Part shown: one piece after another, positions 35,186-43,440 of the stretch | Position numbering within the stretch: position 1 is the stretch's first letter | How the letters are laid out: each line of letters begins with the position of its first letter | NCBI GenBank assembly: GCA_019931185.1 | Contig: JAINDK010000025.1 | Coordinates: forward strand, 1 to 64,000 | Direction: 5' to 3' | Source of the DNA: Bryobacter sp. CoA8 C33 | GTDB taxonomy: Bacteria > Acidobacteriota > Terriglobia > Bryobacterales > Bryobacteraceae | Length of the DNA: 64,000 nucleotides | Translations under genes and position numbers: made by a program | Notes under the pieces: model-generated | Database searches by the model: none | What the model saw: the letters and a program-made list of their open reading frames with translations, nothing else | What the model was told of the DNA's origin: nothing

Positions 35186-36529
35186 ATGGTTTCAGCCGGA
35201 ATGTCGCAAGAACTTTGGATTCGCCTGATTCGTCTGCTGGGTGTGCGGGTTCGGCTGGTTGGTTTTGTTTATCCTCTTCTGATGGTCGCCGTCGCCTTGA
35301 AAAGCTCTGTCCCCCGCGATCATCCCCTGATTTTTACCTCCGGAGCCGTGCTTACCCTCGCCGGCGCTCTCTGGCTTACTCTCACTGCACGGAAAGCTCG
35401 CTCCGCCAGTCCCGGAAATTGGATCAATATTCGGGAAGAACTCCGCGTTGTCACGCTTATCCTTACCACCCTCTGGGCTCTCCTTTCCGGCTTCGGTCTT
35501 TACGCCTACCCCAACGGCGATTTTCCAATCTTCCTCTTATTCGCCATCCTCGGCTTGTTGAGCTTTGGGGCCATCGTCTTTTCCCCCGATCTCAATCTGG
35601 CCCTTATCTTCATTCACCTCCACATTCTGCCGGCGATCATCTGGTCTTATCAGGTGCGCGATCGTTTCGGCCTCGCCCTCATTTTCCTGTTTGCCATCAT
35701 TTGGGCTGCCTTGTACCTTGTCAGCGAATGGTCGAGTGCTCATCTCCGCCATTTGCTCCTCTCCCAGATCCAACTTGAATCACAGGCCGAGGATCTTCGC
35801 CAATCCCGCGAACACGCCAAGTCATCCTCCAGTTCCCGCACCCGCTTTTTCGCCATGATCAGCCACCAGATTCGTACCCCCTTGAATGGTATTCTGGGCG
35901 TTAACGATCTGCTGCTTAACTCTCAACTCGACTCCCGACAGGCTGAACTCGCCTCCCTCATCAACCAAAGCTCCCAGCGCCTCCTTCACCTCGTCAACAA
36001 CCTTCTCGATCTCTTTGAAATTGACATCGGCAAACTCCAACTGAACTCTGTCGAATTCGACTTACGTCACCTCATCGAAGAAATCAGCAGCCCCATAAGC
36101 ATTGCCGCCGCTGCGAAAGGCCTCGATTGGACTGTCCGGATCCGTCGCGAAGTGCCCTCTTCCTGTTGTGGTGACCCTCTCCGTGTCAAACAGGTCATCA
36201 ACAACCTCTTGCGAAATGCACTTAAGTTCACGGATCGTGGCGTCATCTCCCTCGAAGTCGGCATGGCCGACGGCGGCCATGTCCGCTGCGTTGTTGAAGA
36301 TACCGGTACCGGTATCCCTCACCAAAAAATCGCTACTCTCTTCGACGATCTCAAACTCGACTACTACGATACCTCCTCTCTCGACGGCGCCGGTCTCAGC
36401 TTGGCTATATCTCGCAAGCTCATTGATTTGATGGGGGGCCGCATCGGCGTTCAAAGTGCTCCCGGCCAAGGCTCCCGCTTCTGGTTCGAGATCCCCGTCA
36501 TCGCTTCTACTTCAGAAATCCGCTCGTAA
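35186..36529 (+). CDS. Membrane sensor histidine kinase
   Basis: The 447-residue kinase has five or six membrane helices in residues 20-180, a coiled linker, the H-box FAMISHQIRTPLNG with phospho-accepting His227, the N-box NNLLRNALKFT, and G boxes EDTGTGIP and SLDGAGLSLAIS. There is no receiver domain and no response regulator beside it, so it is an orphan kinase. The multi-helix sensor with little periplasmic sequence suggests sensing within the membrane. A second in-frame ATG lies 15 bp downstream. Its 3' end overlaps the convergent dioxygenase-like gene by 23 bp. Confidence 0.9.
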   Translation: MVSAGMSQELWIRLIRLLGVRVRLVGFVYPLLMVAVALKSSVPRDHPLIFTSGAVLTLAGALWLTLTARKARSASPGNWINIREELRVVTLILTTLWALLSGFGLYAYPNGDFPIFLLFAILGLLSFGAIVFSPDLNLALIFIHLHILPAIIWSYQVRDRFGLALIFLFAIIWAALYLVSEWSSAHLRHLLLSQIQLESQAEDLRQSREHAKSSSSSRTRFFAMISHQIRTPLNGILGVNDLLLNSQLDSRQAELASLINQSSQRLLHLVNNLLDLFEIDIGKLQLNSVEFDLRHLIEEISSPISIAAAAKGLDWTVRIRREVPSSCCGDPLRVKQVINNLLRNALKFTDRGVISLEVGMADGGHVRCVVEDTGTGIPHQKIATLFDDLKLDYYDTSSLDGAGLSLAISRKLIDLMGGRIGVQSAPGQGSRFWFEIPVIASTSEIRS

Positions 36530-37280
36530 CCGCCACCTCGCGCGATAACTCGTCATTCCGCTCATCATCAAGAGCCAGAATCCGCCGCAGCTCCGGTCCC
36601 AGCCGCGCCTGCGTCTCCGCCCGCAGCAGCCGCTTCTGATACTGCTGCTGCGGCTTGTCCCGCCGGCAGAAAAATCCATGCATCGCCCTTCTCTGTTTGC
36701 CCGTCCGGTTCGCCGTGCCCCCATGCCACACATGCGCGTTGCAGATTACCACCGTCCCCGCCTTACCCGTTACCAATATCTGCTCCGGATGCTCCGCGAA
36801 CGGGTCTCCCATCGCTTCCTGCGGCCTTTTACCCCACTTGTGCGAACCCGGCACCACCCGCGTCGCCCCATTCTCCCCCGTAAAGTCATCGAGCATGTAG
36901 ATCGTATTCGCCACCCAGTAACCCCGCTCATCCGGCAATGCGTTCATGTCCACATGCAGCGGCTGGTCCGCCTCCGTCCTCGGATTCGTCGATCGTACGT
37001 TCAGGCTCGACAGTTTGTAATCCCCCAGAATGTGCGCCTTGCCCGCCAGAATTTCCGGGATCTGGATCGCTTCCTCAAACACCTCTCCCTTATCCACGCA
37101 GTTCGCCAGCCGCCTCGCTCCCGGCTCTTGCTTGAACTCCCCTCCCGCTCTCTCTCCCTCCTCTTCAAACAATTCCTCTACCCTCTTCCGCAACGCCTCG
37201 AGCATCCCCTCGCTCAGCAGTCCCGGCAATACCAAAAAACCGTCGCGGTCCAGTGCCGCCAATTGTTCGCTGCTCAACAT
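36507..37280 (-). CDS. Phytanoyl-CoA dioxygenase (PhyH) family protein
   Basis: This 257-residue protein belongs to the Fe(II)/2-oxoglutarate dioxygenase PhyH family. Iron ligands are visible as HVD in PLHVDMNAL and the distal His in NAHVWHGGTANRTG, followed by the Arg that would hold 2-oxoglutarate. The N terminus MLSSEQLAALDRDGFLVLPGLL is typical of the family. The ATG at 37280 is used; a longer frame would run into the glycosyltransferase gene on the other strand. The substrate is unknown; members act on small metabolites, lipids or natural products. Confidence 0.88.
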   Translation of the reverse strand: MLSSEQLAALDRDGFLVLPGLLSEGMLEALRKRVEELFEEEGERAGGEFKQEPGARRLANCVDKGEVFEEAIQIPEILAGKAHILGDYKLSSLNVRSTNPRTEADQPLHVDMNALPDERGYWVANTIYMLDDFTGENGATRVVPGSHKWGKRPQEAMGDPFAEHPEQILVTGKAGTVVICNAHVWHGGTANRTGKQRRAMHGFFCRRDKPQQQYQKRLLRAETQARLGPELRRILALDDERNDELSREVAVTSGFLK

Positions 37281-37295
37281 GCTGAGATGGATTAT

Positions 37296-38258
37296 ATGAA
37301 GATTCTCGTCCGCGCCACCAACTGGCTCGGCGACGCCATCATGTCCGTCCCCGCGCTCGCCGCTCTCCGGCGTGCCCACCCCCACGCTCACATCACCATC
37401 CTCGGCCCCGCCTGGCTCGCCGGTCTCTATGGCGCCGAGTCCTTCTGTGACGAGACCATCGTCTACCCCCGATCCCTCACTGACAAACTCCGCCTCGTCC
37501 GCTCACTCCGTCACCGTTTCGATCTCGCCATCCTCCTGCAAAACGCCTTCGAGGCCGCCGCCTTCGCCTTCCTCTCCCGCATTCCCCGCCGCATCGGCTT
37601 TTCCACCGATCGCCGTGGCTTCCTCCTCACCCAGTCCTTCCCCCCCGTCCCCCTCACCCGCCACGAGCGCTTCTACTACCTCGACCTCCTTCTCGCCGCC
37701 GGCCTCATCCCCGCCTATCCTCCCGAAGCCCCCATCTCCCTCCAAGGCTTCGATACACCCCGCCTTCCCCGGCTCGGCATCAGCCCCGGCGCCGCCTTCG
37801 GCAGCGCCAAACGCTGGTATCCCGACCGCTTCGCCGCCGCCGCCATCGCCATCGCCCGCGAAAAAAGTTTCTCCGTCGCCCTCTTCGGCAGCCCCGAGGA
37901 GGCCCCCATCGTCGCCGAAGTCGAGCGTCTCATCCACGCCGCCTCGATCCCGGTCGAAAACTTCGCCGGCCGCACTTCCCTCCGTGACTTCATCCAACTC
38001 GTCGCCTCCTGCTCCCTCATGCTCACCAACGACAGCGGCGCCATGCATGTCTCTTATGCCGTCGGCACGCCCAGCCTCACTATCTTCGGTCCCACCGACC
38101 ACATCGCCACCGGCCCCGTCGGCCCCCATGCCCGCATCCTCCGCCAACCCGTCGATTGCTCCCCCTGCAAACTCCGCGAATGCCCCATCGACCATCGCTG
38201 CATGACTGCTATCTCGCCCAGTCAGGTGGCGCAAGAGGCCCTGATCCTGCTGAAATAG
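37296..38258 (+). CDS. waaF: Glycosyltransferase family 9, heptosyltransferase II-like
   Basis: The 320-residue GT9 enzyme would add heptose to the lipopolysaccharide inner core. Seen are the N-terminal ILVRATNWLGDAIMSVPAL (the WaaF-type NWLGDxVM motif), the mid-chain GISPGAAFGSAKRWYP, and the C-terminal TNDSGAMHVSYAVGTPSLTIFGPTD that binds ADP-heptose. A C-terminal cysteine set follows, CSPCKLRECPIDHRC, seen in heptosyltransferases of several phyla. An ATG at 37287 is also in frame; 37296 is favoured by GAGATGG spacing. It heads an operon with a second GT9 enzyme. The start lies only 6-15 bp from the divergent PhyH gene's start. Confidence 0.88.
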   Translation: MKILVRATNWLGDAIMSVPALAALRRAHPHAHITILGPAWLAGLYGAESFCDETIVYPRSLTDKLRLVRSLRHRFDLAILLQNAFEAAAFAFLSRIPRRIGFSTDRRGFLLTQSFPPVPLTRHERFYYLDLLLAAGLIPAYPPEAPISLQGFDTPRLPRLGISPGAAFGSAKRWYPDRFAAAAIAIAREKSFSVALFGSPEEAPIVAEVERLIHAASIPVENFAGRTSLRDFIQLVASCSLMLTNDSGAMHVSYAVGTPSLTIFGPTDHIATGPVGPHARILRQPVDCSPCKLRECPIDHRCMTAISPSQVAQEALILLK

Positions 38259-38262
38259 AAGC

Positions 38263-38598
38263 TTGGACACCCGAGCAAAGATCCTCCCCCTGGCCGAAGC
38301 CCTCGTCCGCGCCGCCTCCGATTCCCTGCCCATCGTTCAACTCGACGCCGACCCCCTTCTGATCGACGTGCTCGATCAACTCCCCCCTGCCTGCCTCCTC
38401 CTCGTCGCCCCCCGCGACAACAGCTACCTCCCCATCCAGGCCCGCCTCGAGTTGGCCGCCAGCCTCAAGGCCGCCCGCTACGTCGCCCTCGGCCATCTCC
38501 CTGGCGCCCGCGACCTCCGCCCCGCCGAAGACGCCGCCCGCCTCGCTCTCGAACGCCTCGTCCTCAATAAATCCACGGGGCCCCTTCCCGTTGCCTAA
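38263..38598 (+). CDS. Small protein between two heptosyltransferases
   Basis: This 111-residue product starts at a TTG, 4 bp after the upstream stop, and overlaps the next gene by 8 bp, strongly suggesting coupled translation. Its segment LPIQARLELAASLKAARYVAL resembles the region after the nucleotide-binding loop of heptose-phosphate adenylyltransferases (HldE/RfaE C-terminal domain), but the catalytic HxGH motif is absent. It may be a remnant or a regulatory relative of that enzyme. Context points to heptose-nucleotide or LPS core synthesis. Function otherwise unknown. Confidence 0.65.
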   Translation: MDTRAKILPLAEALVRAASDSLPIVQLDADPLLIDVLDQLPPACLLLVAPRDNSYLPIQARLELAASLKAARYVALGHLPGARDLRPAEDAARLALERLVLNKSTGPLPVA

Positions 38599-39526
38599 GC
38601 TGCTCGTGGTGCGCCTCGGCGCCATGGGAGATATCCTCCACACCATTCCCGCCGTCGCCGCACTCCGCCATAGCTTTCCTCGCGCGGAACTTGCCTGGAT
38701 CCTCCATCCCCGCTGGATGCCCCTCGTCTCCGGTCTCGGCCTCGCCGATCATCTCCTCCCCTTCGACCGCCGCTCCCCCCTCAGCGCCTTCCTCGCCCTC
38801 CGCTGGCTCAACCGCTTCCGCCCCGATACCGCCATCGACTTCCAGGGCCTCCTCAAAAGCGGTGCCCTCGCCTGGTTCAGTTCTCCCGAACGCCTCTGGG
38901 GCCTCGCCCCCAACTTCCTCCGCGAATCCCACTCCGCTCTTTTCTACACCGATACCTGCTCCCCCCTCTCGGCCCACATCGTCGACCGCCACCTCGAACT
39001 CGCCGCTGCCCTCGGCGCCTCTCCCGCCCCCCATCTGCCCCAACCCCGCGGCTTGCCCGAAGGCTCCCTCCCCACAGAACCCTTCGTTCTCGCCGCCCCC
39101 TTCGCCGGCTGGGCCTCCAAACAATGGCCCATTCAGCGCTACATGGAAATCGGCCGCCGTCTCTGGCTCGAAAAACGCCTCCGCCTCGTCCTCAACGTCA
39201 TGCCCGGGGCCCCCCTGCCCTCGAGCGAATTCCTCCTCCGCCACGAAAGCGGCCTCGAAGGCCTGATCGACGCCACCCACCGCGCCACCGCCGTGCTCGG
39301 CCTCGATAGCGGCCCCCTCCACCTCGCCGCTTTCCTCGGCAAGCCCGGCCTCGCTCTCTTCGGCCCCACCGATCCCGCTCGCAACGGCCCCCACGGCAAC
39401 TCCATCCGTACCCTGCGCCAACCCGGCGCCCCCACTTCCTACCGCCGCCACTTCCAAATTGCTCCCAGTATGCTCGCCCTGGATGTCGATTCCGTCTGGC
39501 ATTCCCTCGCCGAGGTCCTCCCATGA
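38591..39526 (+). CDS. waaC: Glycosyltransferase family 9, heptosyltransferase I-like
   Basis: The 311-residue GT9 protein starts at a TTG with KLLVVRLGAMGDILHTIPAV, the WaaC-type GDxxxxLPA motif, and has GWASKQWPIQRYMEI and the C-terminal GLDSGPLHLAAFLGKPGLALFGPTDP site for the nucleotide sugar. The pairing with a WaaF-like gene one small gene upstream indicates a dedicated inner-core heptose module. Its stop overlaps the next start by 4 bp (ATGA). Assignment as WaaC rather than another GT9 transferase rests on the motif and order, so the symbol is likely rather than certain. Confidence 0.82.
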   Translation: MPKLLVVRLGAMGDILHTIPAVAALRHSFPRAELAWILHPRWMPLVSGLGLADHLLPFDRRSPLSAFLALRWLNRFRPDTAIDFQGLLKSGALAWFSSPERLWGLAPNFLRESHSALFYTDTCSPLSAHIVDRHLELAAALGASPAPHLPQPRGLPEGSLPTEPFVLAAPFAGWASKQWPIQRYMEIGRRLWLEKRLRLVLNVMPGAPLPSSEFLLRHESGLEGLIDATHRATAVLGLDSGPLHLAAFLGKPGLALFGPTDPARNGPHGNSIRTLRQPGAPTSYRRHFQIAPSMLALDVDSVWHSLAEVLP

Positions 39527-40068
39527 GAAAACACTGGTTCCCGAAACCCTACGCCGACCTCGTCATGCGTCTCCGCGTCCCCAGCGGGTTCCTCCTCGCC
39601 CTTACCTTCGCCCTGCTCAGCTACCCCACTCCCGCCAGCCTCCTCCCCGGCCTCGCCCTTTCCCTCCTCGGCCTCTTCCTCCGCGGCTGGGCCGCCGGCC
39701 ACCTCCGCAAAAATCAGGACCTCATCGACGGCGGCCCCTACGCCCTCACCCGCAACCCCCTCTACCTCGGCACCCTCACCGTCGCCCTTGGCCTCGCCCT
39801 CTCCGCTCGCAGTTGGCCCGTCCTCCTCATCTCCCTCGCTGTCTTCTTTCTCGTCTATCTCCCCGTCATGGAGCAGGAAGAGCAACACCTCGTCAAGCTC
39901 TTCCCCGCCTACGCCGCCTATGCCGCCCGCGTCCCCTTGCTCGTCCCGCGCTGGCCTTCCCAGCCCGGACATAGCCGCTTTTCCCCCGCTCTTTACTGGA
40001 AAAATGAGGAGTGGAAGGCCACCCTCGCCTACTCCCTCGGCTTTGCCTACCTCTTATGGAAAATCTGA
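39523..40068 (+). CDS. Isoprenylcysteine carboxyl methyltransferase-like membrane protein
   Basis: The 181-residue protein has several membrane helices and the ICMT/PEMT signature GPYALTRNPLYLGT followed by EEQHLVKLFPAYAAYAARVP, which together bind S-adenosylmethionine. Bacterial relatives methylate lipids or unknown small targets rather than prenylated proteins. The start overlaps the heptosyltransferase stop by 4 bp and the end overlaps the RNA methylase start by 13 bp. Sitting after two heptosyltransferases, a lipid or lipopolysaccharide substrate is a reasonable guess. Confidence 0.8.
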   Translation: MRKHWFPKPYADLVMRLRVPSGFLLALTFALLSYPTPASLLPGLALSLLGLFLRGWAAGHLRKNQDLIDGGPYALTRNPLYLGTLTVALGLALSARSWPVLLISLAVFFLVYLPVMEQEEQHLVKLFPAYAAYAARVPLLVPRWPSQPGHSRFSPALYWKNEEWKATLAYSLGFAYLLWKI

Positions 40069-40757
40069 GCGTCGTCCTCGTCGAGGCCCGCAATCCCCTC
40101 AATATTGGCGCCGTCGCCCGCGCCATGGCCAACTTCGGCTTCCCCGATCTCCGCTTGGTCCAGGCCTACCGCGTCGCCGCCGACGAAGCCCGCTCCGGCC
40201 CTCACGCCGGCGACGTCCTGCTCGCCTCCCGTGACTTTGACTCCCTCCCCGCCGCCATCGCTGGATCCACCCTCATCGTCGGCACCTCCAGCGCCACCAA
40301 ACGCGATGTCCGCCTCCCCATCCATCGCCTCGAGGACGCCGCCACTCTCATCCGCTCCCATGCCGGCCCCGTCTCCCTCCTGTTCGGCAGCGAAAAATTC
40401 GGCCTCTCCAACGACGATATGACCCACTGCCATTTCCTCGTCCGCATCCCCACCGTCCCAGGCGCCGCCAGCATGAATCTCGGCCAGGCCGTCGCCGTCA
40501 CCCTCTTCGAACTCGTTCGCCTCAACCCTCTCCCCCCTCCTCCCCCCAGCCCCGAAAACCTCGCCCCCGCCGCCATGCTCGACGAGCTCACCAACAGGTT
40601 TTACGAAGCTTTACAACTCTCCGGCTATGTTCACCACGACAATGTCATTGAGAAGCTCCGCCTGCTCTTCCGCCGGATGCGCTTGCGCGAGCACGACGCC
40701 GTCATGTGGCTCGGTATGGCTAGACAACTGCTCTGGCGCCTCAAGAGAGAAGATTAA
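40056..40757 (+). CDS. tRNA/rRNA 2'-O-methyltransferase, TrmJ-like SPOUT family
   Basis: The 233-residue protein begins VVLVEARNPLNIGAVARAMANFG, the first SPOUT motif, and has the trefoil-knot motifs LLFGSEKFGLSNDD and the SAM-binding IPTVPGAASMNLGQAVAVTLFEL. A helical C-terminal extension with RLLFRRMRLREHDAVMWLGMARQL matches TrmJ, which 2'-O-methylates tRNA position 32. The ATG at 40056 is used because it begins the conserved domain; it overlaps the previous gene by 13 bp. Whether its target is tRNA-32 needs family-level comparison. Confidence 0.88.
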   Translation: MENLSVVLVEARNPLNIGAVARAMANFGFPDLRLVQAYRVAADEARSGPHAGDVLLASRDFDSLPAAIAGSTLIVGTSSATKRDVRLPIHRLEDAATLIRSHAGPVSLLFGSEKFGLSNDDMTHCHFLVRIPTVPGAASMNLGQAVAVTLFELVRLNPLPPPPPSPENLAPAAMLDELTNRFYEALQLSGYVHHDNVIEKLRLLFRRMRLREHDAVMWLGMARQLLWRLKRED

Positions 40758-40762
40758 ATCAT

Positions 40763-40981
40763 ATGACTCGCGTGGAATTGCAATACGAATTGACAAAGCC
40801 CCTCGGCGATGAGGAATACGAAAGACTTTCCCGGCTTCTCAGCGTCTATGGGGTCATGGGCTTCCAGCTCAAGCAGGACCTCTCCGGCATGACCGTCGAA
40901 TACGATGCCACCCGGCTCGACCCCGACGGCGTCGACCGTGTCCTGCACCGCAGCGGGCTTCCCGCCAAACGAATTCCCTAA
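40763..40981 (+). CDS. Small acidic hypothetical protein, 72 residues
   Basis: Unrecognised. The product has no cysteines, so a metal-binding HMA protein is unlikely, although VELQYELTKPLGDEEYERLSRLLSV followed by GMTVEYDATRL suggests a small beta-alpha-beta fold of the ferredoxin-like type. It starts 5 bp after the RNA methylase stop and precedes the secreted sandwich protein by 15 bp, so it belongs to the same + transcript. Codon usage matches neighbours. Confidence 0.7.
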   Translation: MTRVELQYELTKPLGDEEYERLSRLLSVYGVMGFQLKQDLSGMTVEYDATRLDPDGVDRVLHRSGLPAKRIP

Positions 40982-40996
40982 CGGAGGTCTCCTCTC

Positions 40997-42727
40997 ATGC
41001 GTGTCGGCCTGATTCTTTTCCTCGGCTTCCTGCTCGAAGCCCAGCAATCCCCTCAGGCCCCGGCCGAGAAACCAGGCCGCGTTTCCGGTAAAGTTCTCAA
41101 CGCCCTCACCGGCGAACCCATCCGCAAGGCCACCGTCGCCCTCCAACCGGCCGGCGCCCAGCAAGGTGTCCCCGGAGGAGGCGGCCAGGGCCCCTTCGGC
41201 CCCGGCGGCATGCTCGGCGGAATGCGAGCCGGCATGGCTGCCTCCACCGATGCCTCCGGCGCCTTCCTCATTGAGGGCGTACCCCCCGGCAACTACCGCG
41301 TCGCCGTCGAAAAAACCGGTTTCCTCCGTGCCGTCTTTGGTGGCCGTACCAACTCTCTCGGTTCCCAGGTCAGCGTCACCCCCGGCGCCGACAAGGCTGA
41401 TATCAACGTCCGCCTCGTCCCCCAGGGCGTCGTCACCGGCCGCATTGTCGATGAGGACGGCGACCCCCTTGAAGGCGTCGGTGTCTCCCTGCTCCGCCCC
41501 CAGGCCACAAGCCCTACCCGCGGCGGCTTTGCCCGCCGCATGCTCGGCATGAGCATCAATCAAACCAACGACCGCGGTGAGTTCCGCATCACCAACGTCT
41601 CCCCCGGCCGCTATTACGTCCAGGTCCAGCGCTTTAGCGTCGGCGCCAATGCCGTCCAGATCGGCGGCCTCGAATACGGCTACCCCCGCCTCTTCTTTCC
41701 CGGCGTGGAATCCCTCGATCAGGCCCAGCGCATCGAAGTTACCCCCGGCCAGGAATTCAGCGGCGTCCAGATGACACTGCGCAAAACCCGTGTCTTCCGC
41801 ATCCGCGGCTCTTTCTCCGGCGCCGCCCAGCCCGAGTCATCCGATGCCCGCCAACAAGGCCGCCGCGGCGGCCGCGAACTCGCCATCCAACTCCGCCAGG
41901 AAGGCAGCGTCGCCGACACCGGCGGCCCTCCCATGTCCGGCTTGAACGCCACTCTCCTCCGCCGCGATGGCACTTTTGAAATCGCCAATGTCACCCCCGG
42001 CGCCTACCGCCTCCTCGCCACCTCCTTCACCAATAACGGCCCCCGCATCGTCGCCAACCTCAAGCTCAACGTCGGCAACAACAATGTCGATGGCATCGTT
42101 CTCGCTCCTCTCCCCCTGCCCTCCCTTCCCGGCAAAGTCACCATCGAAGGCGAAAGCACCGCCATCAATCTCAAAACCATTCGCCTCCAGGCCCTCGCCG
42201 GCTCCGGCTTCCCCTCTCAGGCCGAAGTCACCGAAGACGGCAAGTTCCTCTTCAGTGAGCTCTCCCTCGACCTCTACCAGTTCTCCGTCCCTTCCATCCC
42301 CAACGCTTATGTCAAAGCCATCCGCCTCGGCGGTCAGGATATCGCCGACTCACTCGTCGATTTCTCCGGCGGCGGTGGCGGCGAACTGGAAGTCGTCCTC
42401 TCCACCAAAGTCGCCCGCCTCTCCGGCAGCGTCGAGAAACAGAAGCCCGAGGATGCCCCCGGCGTTGTCGTTGTTACCACCCCCGAGCTTAAGGTCATCA
42501 ATAGCTCCCTCCGCGTCGAGTCCAACGGCAATTTCTCCCTCGCCAACCTCGCCCCCGGTGAATACCGCGTCTTTGCCTTCGAGGAACTCGAACCGGGCGC
42601 CACCTCCGACCCCGACTTCCTTCGCAAATTCCTCGACCGCGCCTCGACCGTCCGCCTCGCCGAACAGGATGCCAAAACCACCAACGTCAAACAGGTCCGC
42701 TACGCCGAAATCAGCTCCACGCCCTGA
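40997..42727 (+). CDS. Secreted carboxypeptidase-regulatory-like (beta-sandwich) protein
   Basis: The 576-residue protein has a signal peptide (MRVGLILFLGFLLEAQQ) and repeated prealbumin-like units: GKVLNALTGEPIRKATVAL with ASGAFLIEGVPPGNYRVAVEK, GRIVDEDGDPLEGVGVSLL with RGEFRITNVSPGRYYVQVQ, GTFEIANVTPGAYRLLA, and NFSLANLAPGEYRVFAF. This is the carboxypeptidase regulatory-like fold, common in envelope proteins of Acidobacteriota. A Gly-rich linker (residues 55-80) separates the first two halves of unit one. No TonB plug, barrel or anchor is seen, so it is probably periplasmic or secreted. GGAGG precedes the ATG by 9 nt. Confidence 0.85.
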   Translation: MRVGLILFLGFLLEAQQSPQAPAEKPGRVSGKVLNALTGEPIRKATVALQPAGAQQGVPGGGGQGPFGPGGMLGGMRAGMAASTDASGAFLIEGVPPGNYRVAVEKTGFLRAVFGGRTNSLGSQVSVTPGADKADINVRLVPQGVVTGRIVDEDGDPLEGVGVSLLRPQATSPTRGGFARRMLGMSINQTNDRGEFRITNVSPGRYYVQVQRFSVGANAVQIGGLEYGYPRLFFPGVESLDQAQRIEVTPGQEFSGVQMTLRKTRVFRIRGSFSGAAQPESSDARQQGRRGGRELAIQLRQEGSVADTGGPPMSGLNATLLRRDGTFEIANVTPGAYRLLATSFTNNGPRIVANLKLNVGNNNVDGIVLAPLPLPSLPGKVTIEGESTAINLKTIRLQALAGSGFPSQAEVTEDGKFLFSELSLDLYQFSVPSIPNAYVKAIRLGGQDIADSLVDFSGGGGGELEVVLSTKVARLSGSVEKQKPEDAPGVVVVTTPELKVINSSLRVESNGNFSLANLAPGEYRVFAFEELEPGATSDPDFLRKFLDRASTVRLAEQDAKTTNVKQVRYAEISSTP

Positions 42728-43440
42728 TACTGCCGCGCCAGCGCCTCCCGCTCCCCCGGCTTCAGGATCCACATCGCTGTCGCCAGCGCATCCGCTGTCA
42801 TCGAATCCGGCGCAATCACCGTCACTGTCTCCTGCTTCATCACCCGCTCCCCGCTCCGCGGGTCCACGATGTGCCCCGGCTGATACGTATTCCCCGATGT
42901 CGATACCGCCCGCCGCCGCAATACCCGCTCCGTGTTCTGAAATCCCACCCGCCACCCCGCCGCCCCTGGCGGCTCATCCCACACCAGTACATCTCCCGAT
43001 GCCGCCAGCAGGTGCCGCCCCAGCCCCCGCCGCCGTAAATAGTTTGAGGCGCAATCATTGGCGAATCCCTTCGCGATCCCCCCTAGATCCAGTTGCACTC
43101 CCTCGGCCGCCAACGTCACCGTACCCCGCCCCAGCATCACATGCTGAAAACCCACCGTCCTGCCCCGTACCGTCACATCAAACACTCCCCCCGAGCGCAG
43201 CCACAGCCGCCGCGCGAACTCAAGTACTGTAAACAACTCCCGCGATACCCTCGTCTCCCGCCCCGCCTCCAGCCGGTTGATCTCGCTATCGGCCTTGTAA
43301 TGGCTCAGCCGCGCATCCAGGCTCTCATACACCCTCCGCGCCCCCAACACTTCCTCCGTCGCATCCCGTTGCGCCCACACCGTGATTCGCATCACGGTGC
43401 CCATGCACGCAAACGAGCTACTGGTCTTCTGCCACGCCAT
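42700..43440 (-). CDS. apbE: FAD:protein FMN transferase (ApbE family)
   Basis: The 246-residue protein matches ApbE, which covalently attaches FMN from FAD to Thr/Ser of exported flavoproteins such as RnfG/NqrC. The N-terminal MGTVMRITVWA, YESLDARLSHYKADSEINRLEA, the flavin site VQLDLGGIAKGFANDC, GDVLVWDEPP and the C-terminal SGERVMKQETVTVIAPDSMTADALATA are family hallmarks. No signal peptide is obvious, so it may act in the cytoplasm or use an undetected leader. The start overlaps the SUMF1 gene's end by 23 bp; the end overlaps the convergent sandwich gene by 28 bp. Confidence 0.92.
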   Translation of the reverse strand: MAWQKTSSSFACMGTVMRITVWAQRDATEEVLGARRVYESLDARLSHYKADSEINRLEAGRETRVSRELFTVLEFARRLWLRSGGVFDVTVRGRTVGFQHVMLGRGTVTLAAEGVQLDLGGIAKGFANDCASNYLRRRGLGRHLLAASGDVLVWDEPPGAAGWRVGFQNTERVLRRRAVSTSGNTYQPGHIVDPRSGERVMKQETVTVIAPDSMTADALATAMWILKPGEREALARQYQGVELISA

